Part shown: positions 6,158 through 15,200 of the stretch, piece by piece
Numbering within the stretch: position 1 is the stretch's first letter
How the letters are laid out: each line of letters begins with the position of its first letter
DNA from: Bacteriovoracaceae bacterium
Lineage (GTDB): Bacteria; Bdellovibrionota; Bacteriovoracia; Bacteriovoracales; Bacteriovoracaceae
Direction of reading: 5' to 3'
Length of the DNA: 41,071 bases
Assembly (NCBI GenBank): GCA_947446575.1
Contig: CANFHC010000028.1
Span: 1-41,071, forward strand
Made by a program: the position numbers and the translations under genes
Notes under the pieces: model-generated
The model's input: only the letters and a program-made list of their open reading frames with translations
Told to the model about the DNA's origin: nothing
Databases searched by the model: none

Positions 6158-6936
6158 TAATTAATCTCAAAGATACTAATTTCTGGCCTGCATAATAATC
6201 GAAGAGGGACAATTGAAGTTCCAACTCCGCGGCTCACATACATTTTTGCTCGAGTTTTTTGAAACCATCCTTGGTCATAATCTCCAGAACCAGGAGGAAG
6301 GGCAATGGCCCCAATTAGAGGTAGGCGAATCTGGCCCCCGTGGGTGTGACCAGCAAATGCTAAATCAATTGAATTTGAAACTTCATCAAAAAATATTGGT
6401 GAATGAAAAATGGAAATTATTTTTGAATCATTAGGAATATTTTTTAAAATCCTCAAGTCAGGATTTCCAGTCGGTGCATCAGCAAAGCCAGCTAGCCATA
6501 AATTTTCATCAATCTTTATCGTTTTGTTTGTTAAATCTACAATATGATTTCTTGTTAAAATATTGGAAAGATCAGGAATAGGTTCCCAATCTTCCCAGTT
6601 TCCTGGAATGTAATAAATTGCTTTTTTGGCTTTTAGTTCTTTTAAAACTTTTTCGTAACCTGAATTTGTTCCACCTGGTATTGCGATATCGCCAGTTAAA
6701 AATATGAAGTCTGGTTTTTCATGCTCAAGAGTTTTGATTACTTTTTCTTCAATATTACCAATTCCCTTTGTGTGCAAGTCAGAAATTTGAACGATTTTTA
6801 ATTTTTTATTTGAATGCGTATTCAGATTTACTTGATGACGAGTTATTTCTAACCAATTGGTTTCAATGAAATAGGAATAACCCCAGGTCATCAAACTAAG
6901 TATAGCTAAAAAAGATATTAGATATTTTCTCTTCAT
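6154..6936 (-). CDS. Membrane-anchored metallophosphoesterase (YkuE/YaeI-like)
   Basis: A 260-residue calcineurin-like phosphoesterase with an N-terminal signal anchor (residues 4-24), placing the catalytic part in the periplasm. Metal-binding motifs in order: QISDLHTKG (D53, H55), FLTGDIA, IPGNWEDW, FHSP and FAGHTHGGQ, followed by SRGVGTSIVPLRLLCRPE, which is typical of the YkuE/YaeI group. The usual GNHE motif reads GNWED here; a Trp in this place occurs in part of the superfamily but leaves metal binding uncertain. YaeI/LpxG-type members can act on lipid A precursors; the substrate here is unknown. It is convergent with the DUF6973-like gene. Confidence 0.85.
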   Translation of the reverse strand: MKRKYLISFLAILSLMTWGYSYFIETNWLEITRHQVNLNTHSNKKLKIVQISDLHTKGIGNIEEKVIKTLEHEKPDFIFLTGDIAIPGGTNSGYEKVLKELKAKKAIYYIPGNWEDWEPIPDLSNILTRNHIVDLTNKTIKIDENLWLAGFADAPTGNPDLRILKNIPNDSKIISIFHSPIFFDEVSNSIDLAFAGHTHGGQIRLPLIGAIALPPGSGDYDQGWFQKTRAKMYVSRGVGTSIVPLRLLCRPEISIFEINY

Positions 6937-7190
6937 GATTAATTTTATTTTAGAATAAAAGCATTGAAAATAAAGTTTTCCGATTTCTTCATTGGATAAA
7001 ATTAAACCAGATGAAGTAACGTGAAGAAGAAGACTAGCAATTCAATTGCAAACTACTAAAATTTCGCTTTTTACACAGGTCAAGAATTGTTGAAGTACTT
7101 GACTGCAATTCTTTGATATTAGAAACAATTTTTTTTTCGGAGAATTTGGATTTTTTCATTTTTACACCATCGTATGTTAAAGTTTAACCT

Positions 7191-8027
7191 ATGTTTTTGT
7201 ATGAGAAGATGGAAAATTGTGTCCTGAGCTTTTTAATGCTTATTAAAAATTTAAAATATTGTCTTTTAATATTCTGTATTTCAATTAATGCGTTAGGTGC
7301 TACTCCCGCACTTTATGGCACGGCTTCTATTGTTCCCGGGTTAGGGCAAACCCTTAATGGGCATTATCTTGAAGGTGTTAGTTGGTTTGTTACGAGTCTG
7401 GGGTTAATAAGCAGTAAAGATGTTGTCATTAGAAACATCGGCCAAGATATATGGTTTTATAATATCTATGATGCCTGGAAAGATGCTGGCGGCAAACCAT
7501 CTAATGATCATTTTGTTGGATATGAGTATGCTCAAAATTTTAATCCTGCCAATATTGCTGATCCTTTTTCAATAGGTTACTTAGGTGCCGCTGCAGCTAG
7601 CAGATCTAAGGCAAAAAATAACAAAGATAACAAAAATGCAAAAGAAGATTTAGATAAAGTAAGCACTGTTGGCAGCATTGCTATGTTTACTTTTGTTGGA
7701 CTTGGTGAGGAGTCTTTGTTTCGAGGATTTCTGTACCCGTCACTTTCGAGTTGGTTAGGAAATTGGGGAGGAGCGGTAGTTTCTTCGGCAGCATTTTCAT
7801 TTGCTCATGTTGGTGCTTCGAGTGGCGGAAATGCAGCTCGCTTTATAATGGGAATGCTTTTTTGCTGGCAGTATACTCGTAATAATTATCAACTAGGAGC
7901 AAATGTTTTTGCACACTCTTGGTATGATCAAATCCTCATTGGCAATATGAGTATTAGAGATCCACAAAATAAAAAACCTAACTTACGTGATCCACCATTA
8001 GGCATACAGTTCCAGATATCATTTTAA
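7191..8027 (+). CDS. CPBP family intramembrane metalloprotease
   Basis: A 278-residue membrane protein. The C-terminal part has the three CPBP (CAAX protease / bacteriocin-processing) motifs: GEESLFRGF (E173, E174, R178), FSFAHVGA (H206) and NVFAHSWYD (H242). The N-terminal part has SIVPGLGQTLNGHYLEG, a Pro-Gly-Gly-Gln motif shared with small envelope membrane proteins. A signal-like segment is seen at residues 16-37. No good ribosome site precedes 7191; the in-frame ATG at 7236 would put the signal peptide at the very N-terminus and may be the real start. It appears to be a single-gene unit with a 254-bp spacer upstream. The substrate is unknown. Confidence 0.8.
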   Translation: MFLYEKMENCVLSFLMLIKNLKYCLLIFCISINALGATPALYGTASIVPGLGQTLNGHYLEGVSWFVTSLGLISSKDVVIRNIGQDIWFYNIYDAWKDAGGKPSNDHFVGYEYAQNFNPANIADPFSIGYLGAAAASRSKAKNNKDNKNAKEDLDKVSTVGSIAMFTFVGLGEESLFRGFLYPSLSSWLGNWGGAVVSSAAFSFAHVGASSGGNAARFIMGMLFCWQYTRNNYQLGANVFAHSWYDQILIGNMSIRDPQNKKPNLRDPPLGIQFQISF

Positions 8028-8234
8028 CAAAAAATAAATTTGATAGTTTGCTAAAATCAAGGTCACTGCACGCACCATTTGCGCTTTGAGCATCCCCGAA
8101 GAGGTATCAACTTAAAAAATCTTTTAATTAAACTCATCAAAGCTTAACAGTTTCCTAACTTGTAATTCTTGTTGGTTTTAAACATTATACGGCAACTAAC
8201 AAAGCCAATAATGGTTAAACAATGAGGAATCACT

Positions 8235-9074
8235 ATGATTAAGAATTTACTTATCTCAGGTGTCATTTTATCAAGCGCTGTAACGTTTTCTGCTTTTGCT
8301 GAAACGATTACTCATTTTAAAGGTTCGGACACAATGGCCGGAATCTTAACTGATGCAATTATTGCTTCAGGTCTAAATACTGAAATCACTTATGAAGGTG
8401 GCGGAAGCGGATTAGCCGAAACTGCTATCGTTAATGGTGAACAAGGTATTGCTCCAATGTCTCGCGCTTTAAAACCAGAAGCAATCGCTGCTCTTAAAGC
8501 TAAAGGAGTAACACCAGTTGCTCACGTTTTAGCTCTTGATGGTATTGGTATTTTTGTACATGAGTCAAATACTATTGCTGGAATCGATCTTGCTACTTTA
8601 AAAGCAATCTATACATGCAAAATGACTAAATGGGAGCAACTTCCAGGTTCAACTAAGTCAGGACCAATTGTGGCCGTAAGAAGAAATGATGCTTCTGGAA
8701 CAACTGATACTTTTAAAAATCTTGTTGGTGTAAAAGAATTTGGAGCTTGTATTGCTGTTATGGCAGAAACAACTGATATTTCAACTAAGACAGCTACAGA
8801 TGAAAACGCTATTGGATATTCTGGAGCAACTGCTAAAAAAGATGGGAATATTGCTCTTTCTGTTTCAGTTGATGTGAATTCTAAATATGTTCCACTTAAT
8901 GTGAATACTGTTAGAAGTTTTGAATATCCACTTGCAAGAAAACTTTTTATTTTCGAAGCTACTGGATCAAAAGTTCCAAATGCATCAGAAGCTAAATTAT
9001 TAAATTCTTACCTTCTTGATAGATCATTCCTTGATCCAATTGTTCAAGACCATGAATTTTATACAATTGATTAA
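8235..9074 (+). CDS. PstS-like periplasmic phosphate/oxyanion-binding protein
   Basis: A 279-residue exported protein with a clear signal peptide (cleavage after SAFA) and ATG after GAGGA. The ligand-binding motifs of the PstS group are in place: FKGSDTM (residues 29-35), EGGGSGLAE, APMSRALK, DGIGIFVH, VRRNDASGTTDTF and AIGYSG. These bind phosphate by hydrogen bonds in true PstS proteins; related oxyanions are possible. No PstC, PstA or PstB is nearby. Instead six genes for heme proteins, porins and a membrane protein follow on the same strand, and an intrinsic terminator lies just after this gene at 9133-9170. Binding-protein-rich expression is therefore likely. No convincing Pho box was found upstream. 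Confidence 0.85.
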   Translation: MIKNLLISGVILSSAVTFSAFAETITHFKGSDTMAGILTDAIIASGLNTEITYEGGGSGLAETAIVNGEQGIAPMSRALKPEAIAALKAKGVTPVAHVLALDGIGIFVHESNTIAGIDLATLKAIYTCKMTKWEQLPGSTKSGPIVAVRRNDASGTTDTFKNLVGVKEFGACIAVMAETTDISTKTATDENAIGYSGATAKKDGNIALSVSVDVNSKYVPLNVNTVRSFEYPLARKLFIFEATGSKVPNASEAKLLNSYLLDRSFLDPIVQDHEFYTID

Positions 9075-9083
9075 TAGAATTAT

Positions 9084-11732
9084 ATGAAAAACATTTTAAC
9101 TAAAAAAGAATCTAGTTTGTTAATTCGTTTATCTCACGCCAAGACTATTCTTGGCGTGAGTTTTTTATTAATTTTTCTATCAAGTTGTTCGAAATCAAAT
9201 CCAGACAATGAAGATGGATTTACCTCTCGTCTTTTGCAATTAACTGCGGCAGAAAAAGAAAAACTCTGTCCTAAGTTTTCAAGTTCCAACTCGTTTATAG
9301 AACGCACTTACTCCGGTCAAAAAACTGGAGGAAGGATGTCGTTTCAAGAAATTAGAAATAGTGTTAATTCAGCTTGCATGAACTGCCACCAAGCTCCAGC
9401 TCAAAATGGTGGATTTACTTACGAAGACAGTTACGAATCAATTAAACAAAATGCACCGAAATTTGCAAGTGCCATGCTCACAAATGATTTAGGCAAACGT
9501 ATGCCACCTGAGTCTCGAAGAAGAAAAAATCCGGAAGCTTTTATGCAAATTGGAAGAAATCTTCAAAGTTGGATAAGTGCAGGTTCTCCAGAAGGAGAGT
9601 TTGACTTAAATCCAGGAGCTAATTCAGGGACAATTAGCTTAACCCCTGGCGGAGAGCTTGGCGAATGTATGCCAACAGCAGAAGCAGTTGGTTTTGATTA
9701 TAAAAAAGATCTATGGTTTTCTAGTTTAAAAAAATTGCCAAATACTTTGGCCGAAACTGATTTAATGACACTTGATTCATTAGAGCTCGCTGCGCGCGGA
9801 ACTTTCTCTTACAATGTAGAATATCCATTATGGGCAGATAACTCTTCTAAAGGAAGATATGTTCATGTTCCTTATAAAATTGTTAATAATAAATTAACTC
9901 TGCAAACGATTCAATTTAACTCAAACGATAAAAAATTTAATATTCCAGAAAACACGCGTTTTTATAAAACGTTTTATAAAATCATCAAACAGAAAGATGG
10001 AAAGACTCGGGCAAAAAGAATTGAGACTCGAATTATTGTTGTAAGAAATCCTGGAACGGAATCACTCTTTGGAACATATGCATGGGATGAATCTGAACAA
10101 GTGGCAACACTCGTACAAACTCCCTATAGAGATGGATCTCCCTTTAAAGATACGGTAATTAAGATAGTGACTGATGAAAAATTGGGCACTACTCGAACTT
10201 ACGGAATCCCTGGACGTCATCGCTGCTTTGAATGCCATATGGGCTCAGAAAGTAAAAGCCTAGTTTTAGGTTTTTCACCCTTACAATTAAATCGTCGAAA
10301 TATAGGAGAAGCTGGTAGGACAGAATCAATAAATGCTGCCGAATCTTCACAGGTAAAAAGATTATTAGAATACGGAGTCATATCTGGAGTTCAACATACT
10401 GATCAACTTCCCAAACTTGAATGGCTTGGACGTGAGCGACCAAGAAATACACTAGAATTAAGGGCCAATGGATATATGGTCGGTAACTGTGCTCACTGCC
10501 ACAATCCAGATGGATTTGCCTTTACCAAAGAAAACGGAATTACATTAAACTTAAGCGCTGGTGAAACTTTTAATTTTAATACTTTTACAAAATCTGTTCA
10601 AAATCCAACACGTGCCATTGTTAATCACGAAGGAAATTTAGATTTAAGTCATATCTACAGAAAAGTTGCAGATCCTCCTGAAGCACAAGGGATGACTTCC
10701 CAGATGCCGATGCACACAGCAGGGGCTCCAGACTGCAATGTTTTAAAAGTAATGGGTCAATGGATAAAATCCTTCGGTGATTATAACGAAGCAGTAAATT
10801 GGAAACCAGATTGTAAACCTGCAGCAGATGTAAAATGGATTGATCAAGATTTCACTTGGCCTCTATCTGATGTTTATGTTCCGAGAAGAGATGACTGGAA
10901 AGATTTAATTAATGGAATGCCTGAAGATTTTAGAAAACTAGAATTAACTGATGCCTTAAGTGCAATTATTAATAAAGAATATGCTGTTGGTTATTGGAAT
11001 AAAAAAGACTCCTGTAAATTTCCGAATGTTAATTTGCCTGCAGATCAACAAAGGCCGTGGATGGTAAATCGCGGAATTCCTAAACGTCCATTCGGAGAAG
11101 TTTATAATACAACTCCTGGTTCGTGGTTTTTTAGAACTAGTTGTATGAAATGTCATGGGCAAGATGCTGATGGAAATACAGCTCTTGCACGCGGGATTTT
11201 AAATTGGTCTGGAGGAAGTGTGCGTGTTGCAAACTTAAAAGATGGAATGTTTGGAAATCACGGAGAGAATTTAAAAACCTTTGAAAGCGAAAACAAAAAT
11301 CTAGCTGGTAACTATCTAGTTTGGATGGCCATGAAGGGGACTAGAGTTAAGTTTCCGGACGAACTTTCAAGTATTATTGGCAAGCATGGTGGGCAAATGC
11401 TCAATCAAATAAAAGATAAATGCTTGAGACAAATTTCGCCAGACAAAACATCTTCTCCTAATTATTCTGATCATGAAGTTTTTAATAAAGTTTGTTTCCA
11501 AGATAATCGTTATCAAGGAGATCCTGAATTAGCTTTTGATCCCTTTACAGCAAAACCAAAATACCCAGAAAAAGTTGAAGAATGGTTAGACCATGCCGCT
11601 TACAACGGTGGATGGGCCATTTATCAATACTTGAAAGATGCAGCAGAAAACAAAATCCGAGTAGGGAATGATGAATGTGAAAAAGTTTACGGGCAATCTA
11701 TTTTAATACCGAAAATGTTAAGGAGAAAATAA
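9084..11732 (+). CDS. Tetraheme cytochrome c lipoprotein (SO2930-like)
   Basis: An 882-residue envelope protein with four CxxCH heme c sites: CMNCH at 98-102, CFECH at 381-385, CAHCH at 469-473 and CMKCH at 687-691. A lipobox (LSSC, Cys35) marks it as a lipoprotein. The middle, about 210-560, resembles the SO2930-type diheme domain (SYNVEYPLWADNSSKGRYVH, then PGRHRCFECHMG, then MVGNCAHCHNP). An extra heme domain lies on each side. Hence it should be an electron carrier or enzyme in the periplasm or at the outer membrane. The start codon has only a weak ribosome site, and an intrinsic terminator sits in codons 17-29; translation may be needed for read-through. Start choice is supported by the basic n-region before the hydrophobic signal. 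Confidence 0.85.
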   Translation: MKNILTKKESSLLIRLSHAKTILGVSFLLIFLSSCSKSNPDNEDGFTSRLLQLTAAEKEKLCPKFSSSNSFIERTYSGQKTGGRMSFQEIRNSVNSACMNCHQAPAQNGGFTYEDSYESIKQNAPKFASAMLTNDLGKRMPPESRRRKNPEAFMQIGRNLQSWISAGSPEGEFDLNPGANSGTISLTPGGELGECMPTAEAVGFDYKKDLWFSSLKKLPNTLAETDLMTLDSLELAARGTFSYNVEYPLWADNSSKGRYVHVPYKIVNNKLTLQTIQFNSNDKKFNIPENTRFYKTFYKIIKQKDGKTRAKRIETRIIVVRNPGTESLFGTYAWDESEQVATLVQTPYRDGSPFKDTVIKIVTDEKLGTTRTYGIPGRHRCFECHMGSESKSLVLGFSPLQLNRRNIGEAGRTESINAAESSQVKRLLEYGVISGVQHTDQLPKLEWLGRERPRNTLELRANGYMVGNCAHCHNPDGFAFTKENGITLNLSAGETFNFNTFTKSVQNPTRAIVNHEGNLDLSHIYRKVADPPEAQGMTSQMPMHTAGAPDCNVLKVMGQWIKSFGDYNEAVNWKPDCKPAADVKWIDQDFTWPLSDVYVPRRDDWKDLINGMPEDFRKLELTDALSAIINKEYAVGYWNKKDSCKFPNVNLPADQQRPWMVNRGIPKRPFGEVYNTTPGSWFFRTSCMKCHGQDADGNTALARGILNWSGGSVRVANLKDGMFGNHGENLKTFESENKNLAGNYLVWMAMKGTRVKFPDELSSIIGKHGGQMLNQIKDKCLRQISPDKTSSPNYSDHEVFNKVCFQDNRYQGDPELAFDPFTAKPKYPEKVEEWLDHAAYNGGWAIYQYLKDAAENKIRVGNDECEKVYGQSILIPKMLRRK
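9133..9170 (+). terminator. Intrinsic terminator inside the tetraheme gene's signal codons
   Basis: CTCACGCCAAGA (9133-9144) and TCTTGGCGTGAG (9149-9160) form a perfect 12-bp GC-rich stem with a CTAT loop, followed at once by TTTTTTATTA. This is a textbook Rho-independent terminator. It lies 59 nt after the PstS-like gene and 49 nt inside the following ORF. It should end most transcripts after the binding protein and give lower downstream expression. Confidence 0.9.
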
Positions 11733-12320
11733 ATGAAAATTCTAACAAGCACGGCCTTGGCTCTTTGTTTTATTAACCTGAATAGCTTTGCAGCTATTGC
11801 TAAATATGAAATGAAAAAAAATAATGGTGCCGTTAAGTTTTTTGCTCTTGGAAATCCTAGTGCGATTCGAATTGATGGGATAGGGACAGGGCCCGAAGGC
11901 CGTTTAGAAGTTGTCTCTGATGAAAAAAACTCTAAAATTGCAGGTCAATTTGTTTTTGACCTTGGTTCATTAAATTCAGGGATTGATATGAGAGATTCTC
12001 ATATGAAAGAGAAGTATTTAGAAGTTGAAAAATTCCCAACAGCCAAGTTAACGATTGAAACAATTAATCTGGATGGAAATATTTTAAAAAATTTCAATAA
12101 AACCAATGTTCCTTTTACTGGTGTGATGAATTTGCATGGTAAGGAAAAAACAGTTTCAGGAATGGCAGAACTTAAATCTCTTTCCAAAGACGATGTAAAA
12201 GTCGTTGCAAAATTCAAAGTGAAATCGAGTGACTTTAATATAGAGATACCGAGTTTTGCGGGTATTACCGTTGCTGATGAAATTGACCTAGAAGTTGAAA
12301 TGCGAACAGCAACTAAGTAA
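11733..12320 (+). CDS. YceI family periplasmic protein
   Basis: A 195-residue exported protein with a signal peptide (cleavage near SFAA). The YceI lipocalin-like barrel motifs are clear: GQFVFDLGSLNSGIDMRDSH, then YLEVEKFPTAKLTIE and the C-terminal DEIDLEVEM. YceI proteins bind long isoprenoid lipids such as quinones in a hydrophobic barrel. Placed between two multiheme genes, a role in holding a quinone or other lipid cofactor for the redox chain is possible but inferred. The ATG follows directly after the previous stop with AAGGAGA upstream, so it is in the operon. Confidence 0.9.
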   Translation: MKILTSTALALCFINLNSFAAIAKYEMKKNNGAVKFFALGNPSAIRIDGIGTGPEGRLEVVSDEKNSKIAGQFVFDLGSLNSGIDMRDSHMKEKYLEVEKFPTAKLTIETINLDGNILKNFNKTNVPFTGVMNLHGKEKTVSGMAELKSLSKDDVKVVAKFKVKSSDFNIEIPSFAGITVADEIDLEVEMRTATK

Positions 12321-12332
12321 AAATAAAACATT

Positions 12333-13034
12333 ATGAAAATAAATATAAGCCTTTTTCTTCTCGTTGCTACACTTTTGTCATGTGGATTTAAACATGCCAA
12401 AGACAATAATGAAAACCAGACTGAAGTGACTGGTGAATTTGGTATGTCTCAAAAAGTTACATACTCTCAGCTAGAGTCAAAAATATTGGGTCCAAAGTGC
12501 TTGCGATGTCATAGTGACGCTGGTGGAAATCAAGGGAGTTTGAACTTAGAGTCTTATGAGCAAACAAGAGGCCACCTTGAAAGTATCAAACAAAGAGTAT
12601 TGGTAGATCAAAATATGCCTCCTAAATCACCACTGAGCAGTGGAGAGAAATCACTCTTGAATAATTGGATCTTAAATGAGATTTCAACAAATGGACAAAG
12701 CTCACCTCCAGTAAAAATTTCAGTGTTATGGCCCCGAATTAGAGATGAGATTATTCAAAATCATTGTATGCAATGCCACTCACCTCCCGGAACAAATACT
12801 ACTGAAGATCGAATGTCGACGATGGAAGCTGGACTTGATTTAACAAATTTATCCATTGTTAGAGAAAAAGCTGATTTAATATTTAAAAGGGCCATAATCA
12901 TTGGCGACATGCCTCTGTCGCCATTTCCTAATTTGAATGACCAAGAAAAAAAATTGCTTGCCCAATGGATGATCGATGGAATGAAAGATGAAGTGCTTCC
13001 TCCAGCAGATAACCTAGAGGAAAAAATACCGTGA
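12333..13034 (+). CDS. Diheme cytochrome c lipoprotein
   Basis: A 233-residue lipoprotein (LLSC lipobox, Cys17) with two heme c sites, CLRCH (56-60) and CMQCH (145-149). The two halves are similar: each has the heme site followed by MPP or MPLSPFPNL and a W-I/M-D/N-containing helix after an EK-K/S-LL sequence, suggesting an internal duplication of a small cytochrome domain. Pro-Met segments (DQNMPPKSP, GDMPLSPFP) are suitable distal Met ligands. The stop overlaps the next start as GTGA. It likely passes electrons to or from the tetraheme protein and the heme porin. Confidence 0.85.
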   Translation: MKINISLFLLVATLLSCGFKHAKDNNENQTEVTGEFGMSQKVTYSQLESKILGPKCLRCHSDAGGNQGSLNLESYEQTRGHLESIKQRVLVDQNMPPKSPLSSGEKSLLNNWILNEISTNGQSSPPVKISVLWPRIRDEIIQNHCMQCHSPPGTNTTEDRMSTMEAGLDLTNLSIVREKADLIFKRAIIIGDMPLSPFPNLNDQEKKLLAQWMIDGMKDEVLPPADNLEEKIP

Positions 13035-14161
13035 AATTTAGAGTCTTTATATTTCTCTTTTTTTTGATGAACGTTAATTTGGTTTTCGCTTTTCCTGAAA
13101 TGGTGACTCATGGGTATGGAAATTGTATTTCCTGTCATGCCAGCCCTACTGGTGGAGGGCTTCTTACTCCTTACGGTCGGGCATTATCAAAAGAACTACT
13201 TTCAGCAAAATCTTCTGAAAAAACAAAAAATGAAGAACAATTCTTAAAAGGATGGTTTACTCCTCCAGCTAAATTAGAGTTGGGGGGAGATATTCGTTTT
13301 ATGCAAATGTTCATGGATAGTAAGTATGAAACAAGTGGGCGAGCTATTTTAATGCAAGCTGATCTTGAAGCTCAACTAACTCTAGATCCTCGTACTAGAA
13401 TTTTGGCAACTGCAGGACGATTAGAGACAAATTCAACACCCAATAAAATAACGGATACATTTATTAGTCGTCGTCATTGGGTAAATCTGCTTATTGGTCC
13501 AGATGATAATAAAGAAAAATATCAAGTAAGGGTTGGTCGTTTTTTTCCTGCTTACGGGCTAAATATTGCTGAACATAATACAGTTACGAGAAGAGGTTTA
13601 GGGTTCGATCAAAATCAAGAAACATATAATGCAGAACTTTCTTATATTGGAACTGATTGGAATTTTTATGGAACAGTTGTGGCCGGAAGACCTGATAAAA
13701 AAGAACTTGATCGCGAATCAGGTGGTGCTATTCAAATCTCAAAGGTTATTGAATCGCGGTCTAAAGTTGGGGTTAATTTTTATTCAGGTAATGGAGTTAA
13801 TCACTCAAGTGCCGATCGAAGAACTTTAACTGGTTTGTATGCAATATATTCTATAGCTCCAAAATTCTATACAACCGTAGAATTTGATCGATCATATTCA
13901 CCTAAAAAAAGCTACGGATACTTTGAATATGGGAAAATTGGGTATGAATATTTTCAAGGATTACATTTATTTCTAAGTGGAGAATATGAAAAACCTTCGG
14001 CCTTAAAATTTGATAAAAAAATTGAAGCTTTAAGTTTAGGGGTTCAATATTTTCCATGGGTACATTGGGAGTTAAATGGAATCGCCAGAAGAGAGAAAAA
14101 TACATTTGTCTCAATAGAAAGCAGCAATATACTTTTATTAATCTTACATTGTTATTTATAA
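13031..14161 (+). CDS. Outer-membrane porin with an N-terminal heme c site
   Basis: A 376-residue protein with signal peptide (cleavage after VFA, residue 20), followed at once by VTHGYGNCISCHASPTGGG: one CxxCH at 32-36, then LTPYGRALSKELL. From residue 80 onward the chain is rich in alternating strands with aromatic ends (GGDIRFMQMF, YQVRVGRFFPAYG, WNFYGTVVAGRP), as in outer-membrane barrels. A heme at the periplasmic mouth of a barrel would place a redox centre next to a channel. The start is GTG, overlapping the diheme gene by 4 bp. The C-terminus ends LLLILHCYL; another frame also reads strand-like past 14110, so a late frameshift is possible but not needed. Confidence 0.75.
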   Translation: MKFRVFIFLFFLMNVNLVFAFPEMVTHGYGNCISCHASPTGGGLLTPYGRALSKELLSAKSSEKTKNEEQFLKGWFTPPAKLELGGDIRFMQMFMDSKYETSGRAILMQADLEAQLTLDPRTRILATAGRLETNSTPNKITDTFISRRHWVNLLIGPDDNKEKYQVRVGRFFPAYGLNIAEHNTVTRRGLGFDQNQETYNAELSYIGTDWNFYGTVVAGRPDKKELDRESGGAIQISKVIESRSKVGVNFYSGNGVNHSSADRRTLTGLYAIYSIAPKFYTTVEFDRSYSPKKSYGYFEYGKIGYEYFQGLHLFLSGEYEKPSALKFDKKIEALSLGVQYFPWVHWELNGIARREKNTFVSIESSNILLLILHCYL

Positions 14162-14174
14162 GCAGGATCAATTA

Positions 14175-15185
14175 GTGAAAAAGTTAATTTTTATTTTCTT
14201 AGTATTTTTATCTTCCTTAGTTTCAGCTGAAGAAACACCCGTTTTTTTAGAAATTCCAAAAGGATCTGCCAAACTTGGTCTGCTCCTGCAGAATTGGTTA
14301 ATCTATGATGAAAAAAATACTACGGATCGATCTAATTTTAGATTGAGACGAGCTGAGATCAAGTTAAGTGGAACTGTTCAAAAAGATACGTCTTGGTTGA
14401 TAATGTTTGATCCTGCAAAAACGTTAAAAACGGGAGCTATTGTAGCTACTAATGACAACAAAATTTTGCAAGATTTGATATTAAGTTATAGTTTTCTCAA
14501 TGATTTTGAACTTAGTGTTGGGCAATTTAAAATTAATACAACAGCAGAAGGATTACTTTCCTCTTCCAATTTACTACTTCCTGAGCGCTCTATTGTTGGA
14601 AGAACATATGGTGACAAGCGAGATCCAACGATTCGTTTAAATTGGAAAGTAGATAAATTAAAATTTATGGGCGCAATGTCACACGGGAACAAACCCAATA
14701 CCGATGATACAAATTCAGAAAAAGATCTTTATCTAAGAGGTGAGTATACTCCATTTAAAGGCTTAACTGTTGGTAGCTTTTTTGGTGCAGTAGATACATA
14801 TTTTCATAAAAATAAATATGGTGCCAATTTATTTTGGGATCACGAATTGGATTCATTTCATTTTGAATACGCTCATGAAGCTAGCAGCACTACTGCAGGT
14901 GTAAAACGCTCGGGAGGATATGTTGTAGATTTCGCTCATGGTTTCTCATCAGAAATTCAAGCAGTATTTAGATATGAAAATATTCTTTTTGTTAGGTCTT
15001 TAGACATAGAGTCAACTGCTTCAACTTTAGGCATAAATTATTTATTAAAAGAATCTAATTCAAAAGTTCAATTTGCTACTCTCTTTTTGAATAATTTGAC
15101 TGCATCAAATGGATCTTATGATGTAAGCTCAACTCCTATTTCATCTTCTGAATTATTTATAGTATCTTTTCAAATGGGATTTTAG
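14175..15185 (+). CDS. OprP/OprO-type porin
   Basis: A 336-residue outer-membrane protein with a signal peptide (cleavage after VSA) and GTG start preceded by AGGA. Family features: FRLRRAEIKLSGTVQKDTSWLIMFDP, LQDLILSYSFLNDFELSVGQFK, and later LPERSIVGRTYGDKRDPTIRL, the arrangement of phosphate-selective porins (Porin_O_P), and a terminal Phe (FQMGF), the usual last residue of barrel proteins. In known members it forms an anion-selective channel for phosphate or pyrophosphate. Its presence in the same operon as a PstS-like binding protein supports oxyanion uptake. It has no heme site. Confidence 0.8.
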   Translation: MKKLIFIFLVFLSSLVSAEETPVFLEIPKGSAKLGLLLQNWLIYDEKNTTDRSNFRLRRAEIKLSGTVQKDTSWLIMFDPAKTLKTGAIVATNDNKILQDLILSYSFLNDFELSVGQFKINTTAEGLLSSSNLLLPERSIVGRTYGDKRDPTIRLNWKVDKLKFMGAMSHGNKPNTDDTNSEKDLYLRGEYTPFKGLTVGSFFGAVDTYFHKNKYGANLFWDHELDSFHFEYAHEASSTTAGVKRSGGYVVDFAHGFSSEIQAVFRYENILFVRSLDIESTASTLGINYLLKESNSKVQFATLFLNNLTASNGSYDVSSTPISSSELFIVSFQMGF

Positions 15186-15200
15186 GAGATTTTTAATTTT

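Noticed and set aside
7080-7140. Hairpin plus T-run upstream of the CPBP gene, possible small RNA or terminator
   Set aside because: TCAAGAATTG can pair with CAATTCTTTGA, but a bulge and a 20-nt gap before the T-run make it weak, and no rightward gene precedes it.
8028-8234. Pho box before the PstS-like gene
   Set aside because: No pair of CTGTCAT-like sites with proper spacing could be found; phosphate control is not claimed.
14100-14170. Frameshift at the end of the heme porin
   Set aside because: Another frame also gives a strand-like ending, but the annotated frame ends in a plausible barrel strand, so there is no need for a frameshift.
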